A stretch of 30,165 nt of DNA from an uncultured Eggerthellaceae bacterium (GTDB taxonomy: Bacteria; Actinomycetota; Coriobacteriia; Coriobacteriales; Eggerthellaceae), in contig CASTMW010000006.1 in assembly GCA_949450265.1 (NCBI GenBank), positions 1 through 30,165 of the forward strand, read 5' to 3'. Shown in pieces: positions 1 through 7,787 of the stretch; position 1 is the stretch's first letter; the number at the start of each line of letters is the position of its first letter. The notes beneath the pieces are model-generated. The model saw only the letters and a list, made by a program, of their open reading frames with translations. It was not told the DNA's origin and did not search any database. A program made the translations under genes and the position numbers.

Positions 1-246
1 GAGGCAGTGCAGAATGTCGATCATGACACGGTCGGATGTGGCGGCGTGATCGATTTCGCGCTGGGACTCGGGATCGATGCCATGTTGACGGTCGGCATGG
101 GACGTCCTCCGCTCACCAGATTCACCGAAGCAGGCGTGAAGGTGTATTCCGAGCGCGAGACACCGCTGGTGGGCGATGCTGCGGAGCGCTTCTTGCGGGG
201 CGAATGCGCTCTGATGTCCTTGGATGATGCTTGCGCGCATCATTGA
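1..246 (+). CDS. NifX/NifB-type dinitrogenase iron-molybdenum cofactor domain protein, 5'-truncated
   Basis: The reading frame is open from the first base, so the N-terminus lies outside the window; an in-frame GTG at position 7 is probably internal. The visible 81 residues match the C-terminal half of the small NifX/NafY-like domain: a VDHDTVGCGGVIDF segment, then GMGRPPLTRFTEAGVKVY, then TPLVGD and a His-rich end. In nitrogen fixers this domain binds iron-molybdenum cofactor precursors. Stand-alone copies are common in anaerobes that do not fix nitrogen, where their role is unclear. The next gene starts 49 bases downstream, so co-transcription with pckA is possible but not shown. Family assignment is fairly firm; function is not. 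Confidence 0.75.
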   Translation, partial: EAVQNVDHDTVGCGGVIDFALGLGIDAMLTVGMGRPPLTRFTEAGVKVYSERETPLVGDAAERFLRGECALMSLDDACAHH

Positions 247-295
247 GGATCGCACTGTCTGACCATTGGCCCTCAAGACGAACGCAGGAGATCGA

Positions 296-1861
296 ATGGA
301 TACCAACGAGCTGGCAGGCACTGATATCGCACCCCGCAAGAGGGTGTTCCGCAATCTGGCACCCGCAGCCCTTATCGAGCATGCGCTGGCGCGTGGCGAA
401 GGCGCGCTCTCGGAGACTGGTGCCTTGGTGGTGCGCACGGGCAGCCGCACGGGACGTTCGGCCAATGACAAGTTCATCGTGGATGCACCCGAAGTGCATG
501 ACCATATCGCGTGGGGTGAGGTGAACCGGCCCGTATCGTCTGAGGCCTTCGACGCGCTGTGGACGCGCGTGGCCGATCATCTTTCACATGAGGATGTGTA
601 TATCTTCGATGGCTATGCCGGTGCAGGCCCTGACCATGCGAAGCGCTTCCGCATTGCGGGTGAGCTGGCAAGCCAGGCCCTGTTCGCCAACCAGCTGCTG
701 CGCCGCCCGAGCGCCAGCATGTTGGCAACCTTCACGCCTGACTATACACTGCTGGTGGCGCCCAGCTTCCGATGCGACCCTGAACGTGACGGCACGGCAA
801 GCGATGCGGCGGTGATGATTGACTACGTCAGTCGCCGCGTGGTCATCGCGGGTACGCGCTATGCGGGCGAGATCAAGAAGACGGTGTTCTCCATCATGAA
901 CTACGTGCTGCCGTTCACAGGCGTGCTGCCTATGCACTGCTCGGCAAACATGGGCGAAGATGGCTCCACTGCGGTGTTCTTCGGACTGTCGGGCACGGGC
1001 AAGACCACGCTGTCCACCGACCCAAAGCGCTGTCTGATCGGCGATGACGAGCATGGCTGGGCCGACGACATGGTCTTCAATTTCGAAGGTGGCTGCTATG
1101 CCAAGTGCATCGACCTATCCGAGCAGCACGAGCCGGACATCTACGGTGCAGTGCGCTTCGGCGCGTTGGTGGAGAACGTGGTCATGGATGATGCCACGCG
1201 CCAGCTTGACTACAGCGATCGCTCCCTCACCGAGAACACGCGCGTGGGTTATCCGCTGGGGCACATCGCCAACATCCAGCCCGATGGGCGCGGGCGCGTG
1301 CCGAGCACCGTCATCTTCCTGACCGCTGATGCGTTTGGCGTGCTGCCGCCCATCGCGAAGCTGGACCTTGACCAGGCCATGTACTACTTTCTGAGCGGGT
1401 ACACGTCGAAGGTGGCGGGCACCGAAGTGGGTGTGAGCGAACCGCAGCCCACGTTCTCCACGTGCTTCGGCGAGCCGTTCTTGCCCTTGGATCCGGTGCG
1501 CTATGCCCTCATGCTGAAGGAGAAGGTGCAGAAGGCGCGCGCGGACGTGTATCTGGTGAACTCGGGCTGGAATGGCCGCGGGGAGCGCATGCCCCTGAAG
1601 TACACACGCGCCATGGTGAACGCGGCGCTGGCTGGCCAGCTTGACGACGTTGATTACGCGCGCGACGCGCACTTCGGCTTCATGGTGCCGCAGAGCTGCC
1701 CGGGGTGCCCGGCCTACATGCTGGATCCGGCGGCGTCGTGGAGCGACCGGGCGGCCTATGATGCGCAGGCCGAGAAGCTGGCGGGCATGTTCGCGCGCAA
1801 TTTTGCCCAGAAGTACGCCCATGTGCCCCAGGAGATCCGCCAGGCTGGTCCTGGGGAGTAG
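296..1861 (+). CDS. pckA: Phosphoenolpyruvate carboxykinase (ATP)
   Basis: This cytoplasmic enzyme interconverts oxaloacetate + ATP and phosphoenolpyruvate + CO2 + ADP. In fermenting anaerobes it may run in the carboxylating, ATP-forming direction. The 521-residue product has the usual family length. It shows the kinase-1 P-loop GLSGTGKTTLS (about residues 230-240), the kinase-2/metal motif IGDDEHGW just after it, and the ATP-type signature around GYTSKVAGTEVGVSEPQPTF. The ATG at 296 was chosen because AGGAG (286-290) sits 5 bases upstream; an in-frame TTG at 266 would add 10 residues without a good ribosome-binding site. The amidohydrolase gene follows after 6 bases, suggesting one transcript. 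Confidence 0.95.
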   Translation: MDTNELAGTDIAPRKRVFRNLAPAALIEHALARGEGALSETGALVVRTGSRTGRSANDKFIVDAPEVHDHIAWGEVNRPVSSEAFDALWTRVADHLSHEDVYIFDGYAGAGPDHAKRFRIAGELASQALFANQLLRRPSASMLATFTPDYTLLVAPSFRCDPERDGTASDAAVMIDYVSRRVVIAGTRYAGEIKKTVFSIMNYVLPFTGVLPMHCSANMGEDGSTAVFFGLSGTGKTTLSTDPKRCLIGDDEHGWADDMVFNFEGGCYAKCIDLSEQHEPDIYGAVRFGALVENVVMDDATRQLDYSDRSLTENTRVGYPLGHIANIQPDGRGRVPSTVIFLTADAFGVLPPIAKLDLDQAMYYFLSGYTSKVAGTEVGVSEPQPTFSTCFGEPFLPLDPVRYALMLKEKVQKARADVYLVNSGWNGRGERMPLKYTRAMVNAALAGQLDDVDYARDAHFGFMVPQSCPGCPAYMLDPAASWSDRAAYDAQAEKLAGMFARNFAQKYAHVPQEIRQAGPGE

Positions 1862-1867
1862 GCGCGA

Positions 1868-3520
1868 GTGGCGGCTATGGGGGAAAGCCAGCTGCGCGAA
1901 GCGGAGGTGGTCCTGCGTTCGGAGGCTGTCTTCACCGGGATGGACGATCGGGCGCGCCCGGCGGCGGTGGGCATGGCGGGCGATCGCATCGTGTGGATGG
2001 CGCCGCCTCATGCGGTGGGGAGCGCTCGCTTTCCGATGGCGGCGGGAGCGCAGGTGCATGATCTGGGCGCGCGCTTCATCATGCCGGGATTCCACGACGC
2101 GCATCTGCATGTTTTCCATGCGGCGCTCTATGGGTCCGATCTGGCCGAGCGCATCGTGGGAACCAGCGAAGTGGACTGCGTGGCCGCCCTTGGATCGCTG
2201 GCGGCGCGGCGACCGCCGGGCAGCTGGCTTTTGACGCAGGGGTGGCGCGAGCAGCTGTGGGATGTACCGGTGCTGCCGTCGAAGGCATCCCTTGATGCGG
2301 CGTTTCCCGATCGGCCGGTGGCCATGTATTCGGGCGATGCCCACACGCTCTGGCTGAACACGTGCGCGATGGAGCGGTTGGGGCTGCACCGCACGGCGCG
2401 CGCTCCTGAAGGCGGTTCCTACGATCGCGACGCGCAAGGAGAGCTGACCGGCATCGTGCGGGAAGCGGCGGCTATGCAGCTGATGCCGCGCATTGTGGAA
2501 GGGTTCGAGCAAGCGGAGCTTCTGGGGGCCTATGAGGCATTCCAAGCACGCCTGAACGCATGGGGCATCACCAGCGTGTGCGATATGGCGCTGACCGCGC
2601 TGCCCGGTGCTGATTTCGTGCGCGACGACCTCTTCGATGCGCTGGCGGACGCGTCTCGTTTGACGGTGCGTGCGCATCTGTTCCCGACCTTGGCGCCGCA
2701 GACAACGCGCGTGCGCGAGATGCAGGAGCGCTCATGCCATCCGCTGATCCGCACCTGCGGATGCAAGCAGTTCTTCGATGGTGTGTCCAGCCAGCATACG
2801 GCGTGGCTGGATCAGCCCTATGCCAATGCGCGCATGCCGAGGGATGTCGGGCAGCCTACGGTGGAGCCTGCCGCGCTGGCCGCCATGGTGGCGCATGCGA
2901 CGGGCCAGGGGTACGGTGTGCGCATCCATACCATCGGGGATGCGGCCATTCATGCGGCGCTGGACATCTTCGCTGAGGTTCGTGCGCGCGATGAGCAGGT
3001 GGTGCTGACCTTGGAGCACCTGGAGAACTTCCAGCCTGCCGATATCGCACGCATGGCTGACCTTGGCGTGGTGGCATCGGTGCAGCCGCGGCATATGACG
3101 TTGGACCCGGGCGGCCCCGAGCGCGACCTGGGGCCTGCGCGCGTGCCGTATATGTGGCCGTTGCGCTCGCTTCTGGATGCGGGCGCTGTGCTGGCGTTCG
3201 GAAGCGATGCTCCCGTGACCGATCCCGATCCGCTGAAGGCGGTCTATGCGGCGGTCACGCGCAAGGATGCCGTGACGCGTTTGCCGGAAGACGGTTGGCT
3301 GCCTGACCAGCGTATCACGCCTGCGGAAGCGCTGCGGGCCTACACGCAGGGCAGCGCAGCGGCGTGCGGGCGCCAGCATGAGCTTGGCATGCTGGCGCCC
3401 GGCATGTTCGCTGATGTGGTGGTGCTTGATGCGGACCCTTGTGCGGTGGATCCGGAAGAGATCTCCGATATCCCGGTGCATGCCACCTATGTTGGTGGCA
3501 CGTGCGTGTTCCAGGCGTGA
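1868..3520 (+). CDS. YtcJ-like metal-dependent amidohydrolase
   Basis: This is a 550-residue hydrolase of the amidohydrolase superfamily, YtcJ-like branch (COG1574 type). Members usually act as metal-dependent deacylases or amidases on small amides; the substrate here cannot be read from sequence. Visible landmarks are the strand-1 metal motif HDAHLHVF, a central HTIGDAAIHAALDI segment with metal-binding His, LEHLENFQP, VQPRHM, and a late FGSDAPV motif with the expected Asp. The C-terminal small beta domain (GMFADVVVLDADP) is also present. No signal peptide is seen, so it is probably cytoplasmic. The GTG start follows GGGGAG at the end of pckA with normal spacing; an ATG at 1877 is an alternative. 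It converges with the minus-strand redox genes after 36 bases. Confidence 0.88.
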   Translation: MAAMGESQLREAEVVLRSEAVFTGMDDRARPAAVGMAGDRIVWMAPPHAVGSARFPMAAGAQVHDLGARFIMPGFHDAHLHVFHAALYGSDLAERIVGTSEVDCVAALGSLAARRPPGSWLLTQGWREQLWDVPVLPSKASLDAAFPDRPVAMYSGDAHTLWLNTCAMERLGLHRTARAPEGGSYDRDAQGELTGIVREAAAMQLMPRIVEGFEQAELLGAYEAFQARLNAWGITSVCDMALTALPGADFVRDDLFDALADASRLTVRAHLFPTLAPQTTRVREMQERSCHPLIRTCGCKQFFDGVSSQHTAWLDQPYANARMPRDVGQPTVEPAALAAMVAHATGQGYGVRIHTIGDAAIHAALDIFAEVRARDEQVVLTLEHLENFQPADIARMADLGVVASVQPRHMTLDPGGPERDLGPARVPYMWPLRSLLDAGAVLAFGSDAPVTDPDPLKAVYAAVTRKDAVTRLPEDGWLPDQRITPAEALRAYTQGSAAACGRQHELGMLAPGMFADVVVLDADPCAVDPEEISDIPVHATYVGGTCVFQA

Positions 3521-3556
3521 CCTCTCACGTGCCCGACATCATGCACGCTGGGCGTC

Positions 3557-3967
3557 CTACTTTGTAGCGTATACCACGCCTTTGCGGCTGTCTTCGTAAT
3601 CGGGCAGTTCGAAGGTGTGGCAGTGCTTCTCCTTGCAGCGCGCAAGGTTCTGGCTGAAGCGGCTTTCCGGATCGGCATCGTCGCCGAAGGCCAGCGCTTC
3701 GGTGGGGCACTCGTATTCGCACATCGGCGGCAAGCCGTCGGCCAAGCGCTCGGCGCACCAGGTGCACGACGTCTGGTAGATGGGTTGCCAGCTCATGCGC
3801 AGGTTCGGGTAGACCCCTTGCGGGCGGTCGATGCCAGCGCCCGATCCGTTCGTGCGCACGGTCACGCGATAGTCGTCATCGGGCAGATCGTGGCAGACCT
3901 TGCAGGCCATGGCGCACGTCCAGCAGCCGATGCACCGTTCCATATCAACAAGCATCTTGTAAGCCAT
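3557..3967 (-). CDS. Small dicluster 4Fe-4S ferredoxin-type electron transfer subunit
   Basis: This 136-residue protein is the probable electron-transfer partner of the molybdoenzyme directly upstream; only 3 bases separate that gene's stop from this ATG. Cysteines C12, C15, C18 and C22 form a classic CxxCxxCxxxC motif (CIGCWTCAMAC). C68, C71, C83 and C87 form the second set, inside CTWCAERLADGLPPMCEYEC followed by PTEAL and FGD. The second set resembles the last (fourth) motif of DmsB/NrfC-type proteins, which are usually about 200 residues with four motifs. Here the middle pair is absent, so two [4Fe-4S] clusters are predicted. C25, C111 and C116 are extra. No signal peptide is present, so it should be cytoplasmic. 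Confidence 0.88.
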   Translation of the reverse strand: MAYKMLVDMERCIGCWTCAMACKVCHDLPDDDYRVTVRTNGSGAGIDRPQGVYPNLRMSWQPIYQTSCTWCAERLADGLPPMCEYECPTEALAFGDDADPESRFSQNLARCKEKHCHTFELPDYEDSRKGVVYATK

Positions 3968-3970
3968 GGC

Positions 3971-6367
3971 TCATGCCACCTTTCCCTCGTCGAACTTACG
4001 GATGTTGCAGTAAGAATCCCAGTAGCAGTCGGTGGACCCCACCAGTGCACCCATAAACTCCACGAAGGGGTTGGGATGATGGCCTGCGGCGATCCAGTCG
4101 CTCCACCAGGTATCCTGCACCGGCCCGCTCGATTGGAGGTTCGGGCATTCGTGCACCATCTCGGCATAGGTGCCCTCTTCGAACTGGCGTCGCCGCCATC
4201 CGAACCACACGTGCACGGTACCGGCGGGCACGCATTCGTCCACTTCCAGGCGCGTCACCACGTGCCCCTTGTCGTTGTACACCTCAACCTTGTCGCCATC
4301 GATCAGGTTCATCTTCGCCGCGTCGATGGGGTTCAGGCGCGTGGCGGGCGTGCCGCCGGAGAGCTTCACGTTGATGGGATCATCGGTGAAGCTGGACTGC
4401 ATGAAGAAGCGCTGGCGCCCGGTGAACAGCTGGAACGGATACTCGGGCTGTGTGCCGATGCAGCCCACGGGCAGCGGATGCGTGACGGCCAGGCCATGCG
4501 CGAGCAGACGCTCGGCGTAGATCTCGATGCGGCCCGTGGCGTTCTCCATCACTTCCATCGGGTTCAGATAGCCGTCGTATTTCGGCTCGGGCGGCGCCAT
4601 GGTGCGGATCATCTTCTCGGCTTTCAGGCGCTCGTAGGTGATGGGCGGCTGCACGCCTGCTACCAGCGGGAAGTCGGTCTCCAGGCGCTTCTGGATCCAT
4701 TCAGGACCGGTCTTGTCGAAGAACTCGCCCAGGCCGGTGCGCTTGGCAAGCTCGGTGTAGAAGAACACAGGATCGCGGCATTCGTCAGGCGGGTCGATGG
4801 CGGGCTCTTGTAGGATGATGTGGTTGTAGCATGCGCCTGCGATGAGGTCCTCGCGCTCGAAGGACATGCAGTCGGGCAGCACGTAGTCGGCCACTTCGCC
4901 GGTGTCGGTCATCCACACATCGAAGTCCACCACCAGCTCCATCTTGTCGAAGATGTCTAGCCAGCGCTGACGCGTAGGCTGCTGATGCACGGGGTTGCCT
5001 TGCCCGACGAAGAGCGCCTTGTACGGGCTCTCGGGGCTTTGGGCCAGTTCGAACCACTCGGCCATGCGCACCGGCTTCGACTTCACCGAGGTGATGTCGC
5101 CCTCAACGGGCAGCAGCATGGCAAGGTCATTGAACACCACCGGCCAGCTTTGCAGCTGCAGCGCTTCGATGACGCCCGATCCGGGGGTGCCTTGGCGCCC
5201 GGTCAGGATGCCCAGCAGATGCAGGATGCGGTACGTTTCGTTGGAGTTCTCGTAGCGCAGGCCGTATCCGCTCAGGATGAACGCGTGCGGTGCGCGCGCG
5301 AAGTCGTCCGCCAGCTTCTCTATCTGCGCAACGCTGAGCCCCACGGTGTCGGCAACCATCTCGGCCGACCACCTGGCTGCCTCTTCGGCCACCTTGGTGA
5401 GCGCGGTTTTGCATGCTACGCCATCCACTTCGTATTCGCCGAACAGCGCAATATCGGTGCTGGGCAGATCGCCTCGCGCGGGCGCCACGAAGCCCGGCGC
5501 TCCGGCGGCCTTGTCCCACACGGCGAAGTTGCCCGCCTCATCGCGATACATCATGCCGGTGTCCTCGCGCACCAGATAGGGAGCGGCCGTGCGCAGTAGC
5601 AGATAATCGTTATCTTGCAGGTCGTTCTTCAGCGTGTAGTCGATCATGGCCATGGCAAGGTGCCCGTCGCTGCCCGGCTTCACGCCCACGAACTCGTCCG
5701 CGAATCCAGCGGTGCCGTCGAAGATGAGGCCGATGTCCACGATGCGCGCGCCCTTCTCGCGGGCACGTACCAGGTTCTGCGCGCAGCGGATCTGGTTCTC
5801 GATGGGATTGCAGCCCCATACGTAGATCAGGTCGGTGTCGGCTTGGCTTACGATGCGCGGGTCCACCAGCACGTGGCTGGCGGTGGTGCCGCAGCTGTAG
5901 AACTCGGCGTACCACGGGCCATTGTCAAGCCCGATGGATTCCATCATGTTGGTCATGCCGAAGCAGTTGGCATAGCGCGAGGGCATCATTTGGTTGAACC
6001 CGTACGCTGGCGGGCAGCCCGCTGCCAGGTTCCACATGCACACCGATTCAGGGCCGTACTTCTCGCGCAGCTCGTTCAGCTTAGCGGCGATCTCATCGAG
6101 CGCCTGATCCCAGCTGATATGCTCCCACTGGCCGCTGCCGCGCTCGCCCACGCGCTTGAGGGGATGGGCCAGCCGCTGCGGGTCGTCGGGCTGGCGCCCA
6201 GCCACGCATCCCTTCTGGGAGATGTGCCCGTCGGGCTTCTCAGGGTCGGAATAGCTCACCTTCTCGGTGCGCACGATCCGCCCGTCGGCCACGATGGTCT
6301 TTATGGCGCAGTAGTCATGGTCGCCCCACCCAGGGCATGCGGTGTAGACGAAGGACTCTTCGCTCAT
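3971..6367 (-). CDS. Molybdopterin (bis-MGD) oxidoreductase, DMSO reductase superfamily
   Basis: This 798-residue catalytic subunit belongs to the DMSO reductase superfamily, which uses Mo (or W) bis-MGD to reduce, oxidise, hydroxylate or dehydroxylate small substrates. Family features include the RLAHPLKRVGERG segment, WDQALDEIAAKL, the nucleotide-region motif YVWGCNPIENQ, and a C-terminal molybdopterin-binding barrel starting near PFQLFTGRQRFFMQS. The N-terminal cluster motif is unusual: C11, C20 and C54 are in place, but Asp16 or His17 stands where a second Cys is expected. Asp148 (LDNGPW) aligns by eye with the Mo-ligand position of formate dehydrogenases. No twin-arginine signal is seen, so the enzyme is probably cytoplasmic. 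The ATG at 6367 has AAGGAGG upstream. The substrate is unknown; catechol dehydroxylase-like or hydratase-like roles are guesses. Confidence 0.92.
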   Translation of the reverse strand: MSEESFVYTACPGWGDHDYCAIKTIVADGRIVRTEKVSYSDPEKPDGHISQKGCVAGRQPDDPQRLAHPLKRVGERGSGQWEHISWDQALDEIAAKLNELREKYGPESVCMWNLAAGCPPAYGFNQMMPSRYANCFGMTNMMESIGLDNGPWYAEFYSCGTTASHVLVDPRIVSQADTDLIYVWGCNPIENQIRCAQNLVRAREKGARIVDIGLIFDGTAGFADEFVGVKPGSDGHLAMAMIDYTLKNDLQDNDYLLLRTAAPYLVREDTGMMYRDEAGNFAVWDKAAGAPGFVAPARGDLPSTDIALFGEYEVDGVACKTALTKVAEEAARWSAEMVADTVGLSVAQIEKLADDFARAPHAFILSGYGLRYENSNETYRILHLLGILTGRQGTPGSGVIEALQLQSWPVVFNDLAMLLPVEGDITSVKSKPVRMAEWFELAQSPESPYKALFVGQGNPVHQQPTRQRWLDIFDKMELVVDFDVWMTDTGEVADYVLPDCMSFEREDLIAGACYNHIILQEPAIDPPDECRDPVFFYTELAKRTGLGEFFDKTGPEWIQKRLETDFPLVAGVQPPITYERLKAEKMIRTMAPPEPKYDGYLNPMEVMENATGRIEIYAERLLAHGLAVTHPLPVGCIGTQPEYPFQLFTGRQRFFMQSSFTDDPINVKLSGGTPATRLNPIDAAKMNLIDGDKVEVYNDKGHVVTRLEVDECVPAGTVHVWFGWRRRQFEEGTYAEMVHECPNLQSSGPVQDTWWSDWIAAGHHPNPFVEFMGALVGSTDCYWDSYCNIRKFDEGKVA

Positions 6368-6453
6368 GGCTCGCCTCCTTGCTCTCTCACTCTTTCTGCT
6401 GCTCTTCTGTCTTCGATCTCGTGGGCGCCCGGCCTCTCTCTGCCGCACGCTCG

Positions 6454-6459
6454 ATCATA
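6454..6459 (-). promoter_or_regulatory. Candidate -10 element for the molybdoenzyme operon
   Basis: On the minus strand the hexamer TATGAT (5 of 6 consensus bases) lies about 87 bases upstream of the molybdoenzyme start, within the 228-base divergent intergenic region. No convincing -35 is visible at 16-18 bases, so an activator or weak constitutive promoter is possible. The leader between it and the gene is strongly purine-rich (GA repeats) up to the AAGGAGG ribosome-binding site. Confidence 0.35.
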
Positions 6460-6514
6460 GGTATACGCCGAGCTTGAGCGGGCGGGAAGGATGCTTCGTC
6501 CACAATTATCAAGA

Positions 6515-6542
6515 TGAACTATATTGATGTTGAACTATATTG
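6515..6542. repeat. Two 12-bp direct repeats, candidate operator
   Basis: TGAACTATATTG occurs at 6515-6526 and again, identical, at 6531-6542, a 16-bp repeat period. The copies lie in an AT-rich patch between the divergent regulator and molybdoenzyme genes and overlap the candidate -35 of the regulator promoter. This is the position expected for an autoregulatory operator of the MarR-type protein encoded just downstream. The binding role is inferred. Confidence 0.6.
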
Positions 6543-6552
6543 CCAGTAAACT
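6524..6552 (+). promoter_or_regulatory. Candidate promoter of the tandem MarR gene
   Basis: TTGATG (6524-6529) and TAAACT (6547-6552) are separated by 17 bases and match sigma70-type hexamers at 4 of 6 positions each. Transcription would begin near 6559, which favours the translation start at 6596 over the TTG/ATG codons at 6524/6527. The direct repeats at 6515-6542 overlap the -35, consistent with repression. Confidence 0.45.
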
Positions 6553-6595
6553 TTATGGCACGATGATCGGTGCGATCATGCTCGGAGAAGGGGAG

Positions 6596-7576
6596 ATGAT
6601 GGAAGCCGTCGATAGGGGATGCGAGGCGACCGCAATGCCAGTGCCGCCGTCGGCCAACCTGCCCGAAACGCTGTATCGTGCGCACGTACTGGCATGCGAT
6701 CAGCCCGACAAGAATTTTACCTTCGACTTCATGAGCGATTACCTGACCATGATGGACGTGCTGGCGAAGTCCGTCGCGCATGAGCTGGATCGCGCCTGCG
6801 GCATCACGCCACTGCAATATCGCGCCATGGTGCGCTTGCTGGATGTGGACGAGGCTGCTGCGGGAAGCCTTGCGCACGATTTAGGGGTGGGCGCTTCCAC
6901 GGTGTCCACCGCTGTGTCGAAGCTGGCGTGCCGTGGGCTGCTGGTGCGCAGCGAAAGCCTGAGCGACATGCGTGCGGTGCATCTAGCGCTCAGCGATGCG
7001 GGACGCACGGTGGTGGAGCGCGCCGATGCTGCCGTGTTCGCCATCATGCAAGAGTATTGGGGATCGCTCACCTCCGAGCAGTTCGAAGCGGCTTCGCGCA
7101 GCTCGCTGAGCGCGGTAGAGCGGCATTCGCATCCGCGCATCGAAGGCGGTATGCTGCGACTGGACACGGCATTGGTCGACACGGTCATGATCTCGCGCAT
7201 GCTCACCGCGCGGGCGCTGCAAGCCCACGGGCTGGCCACGAGTGATTTTCGGGTGATGCTGGCGTTGCGCGTGATGGGCGGCAGCGACACCAGTGCCACT
7301 ATCGCGCGGTTTCTGTTCCTGAACTCCAGCGATATCACGTCATGCTTGAAGAACCTGGAAGCGCGATCGTTCATCACGCGCAGTCGCTCCGATGCGAACC
7401 GGCGCGTGCGCTCGGTGGCGTTGACGGAGGCGGGCCAGCGGGAGCTGACGCGCCTGATGCCGGTGGTGTTCGACGCGCTGCACGAGACATGCCACAGCGA
7501 CGACGAGCTTATCCGCACGCATATATCAGCTGCGCGCGACCTGGTGGCACGCAGGCGCCAGCGCTCCGACTTCTAG
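6596..7576 (+). CDS. Transcriptional regulator with two MarR-type winged-helix domains
   Basis: The 326-residue protein contains two MarR-like winged-helix units in one chain. The first spans about residues 69-138 (GITPLQYRAMVRLLD, then a recognition-helix segment with STVSTAVSKLACRGLLVR, and a wing ending LALSDAG). The second spans about 213-282 (LATSDFRVMLALRVM, then SDITSCLKNLEARSFITRS, then RRVRSVALTEAG). MarR proteins normally work as homodimers of about 140-170 residues, so this looks like a fused dimer. It is transcribed away from the molybdoenzyme operon and probably senses that enzyme's substrate. The start at 6596 has GGAGA at 6584-6588; the adjacent ATG at 6599 is equivalent. Ligand and targets are unknown. 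Confidence 0.85.
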   Translation: MMEAVDRGCEATAMPVPPSANLPETLYRAHVLACDQPDKNFTFDFMSDYLTMMDVLAKSVAHELDRACGITPLQYRAMVRLLDVDEAAAGSLAHDLGVGASTVSTAVSKLACRGLLVRSESLSDMRAVHLALSDAGRTVVERADAAVFAIMQEYWGSLTSEQFEAASRSSLSAVERHSHPRIEGGMLRLDTALVDTVMISRMLTARALQAHGLATSDFRVMLALRVMGGSDTSATIARFLFLNSSDITSCLKNLEARSFITRSRSDANRRVRSVALTEAGQRELTRLMPVVFDALHETCHSDDELIRTHISAARDLVARRRQRSDF

Positions 7577-7735
7577 GCGCGTTCCTTTTCGTTGAGGAAG
7601 TTGCACGCGTCGTCTATCTAGGGATCTTGCCATTCTGGTTGCGTATGTGCACGCCACCACGTGCGGCATTTCGCGCACTTCACGCTCTGCCGCTTCGGAC
7701 GCTTCCGCTGCCGCAACGCTACGCGCGACCTGCAC

Positions 7736-7761
7736 CAGGAGATGCCTTCGTGCATCTCCTG
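7736..7761 (+). repeat. Perfect 10-bp hairpin upstream of ruvX
   Basis: CAGGAGATGC (7736-7745) and GCATCTCCTG (7752-7761) form a perfect stem with a 6-base loop. It ends 26 bases before the ruvX start and is not followed by a T-run (only GTCGTCTT), so it is a weak terminator candidate at best. It may end the regulator transcript or act in the ruvX leader. The rest of the 7577-7735 gap shows nothing else clear. Confidence 0.5.
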
Positions 7762-7772
7762 TCGTCTTGGGC

Positions 7773-7778
7773 CATAAT
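7773..7778 (+). promoter_or_regulatory. Candidate -10 element very close to the ruvX start
   Basis: CATAAT matches the -10 consensus at 5 of 6 positions and ends 9 bases before the ruvX ATG at 7788. Transcription would start at or within a few bases of the start codon, so this could give a leaderless mRNA. No strong -35 is visible. No good ribosome-binding site precedes the ATG, which agrees with this reading. Confidence 0.4.
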
Positions 7779-7787
7779 GGGTGGCCT

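Noticed and set aside
1115..2677. 520-codon open frame on the minus strand opposite pckA and the amidohydrolase gene
   Set aside because: It is antisense to two clear genes, Arg/His-rich, and has no recognisable domain.
3617..4813. 398-codon plus-strand frame across the molybdoenzyme and ferredoxin genes
   Set aside because: It is the complement of two strongly supported genes, and its sequence resembles no family.
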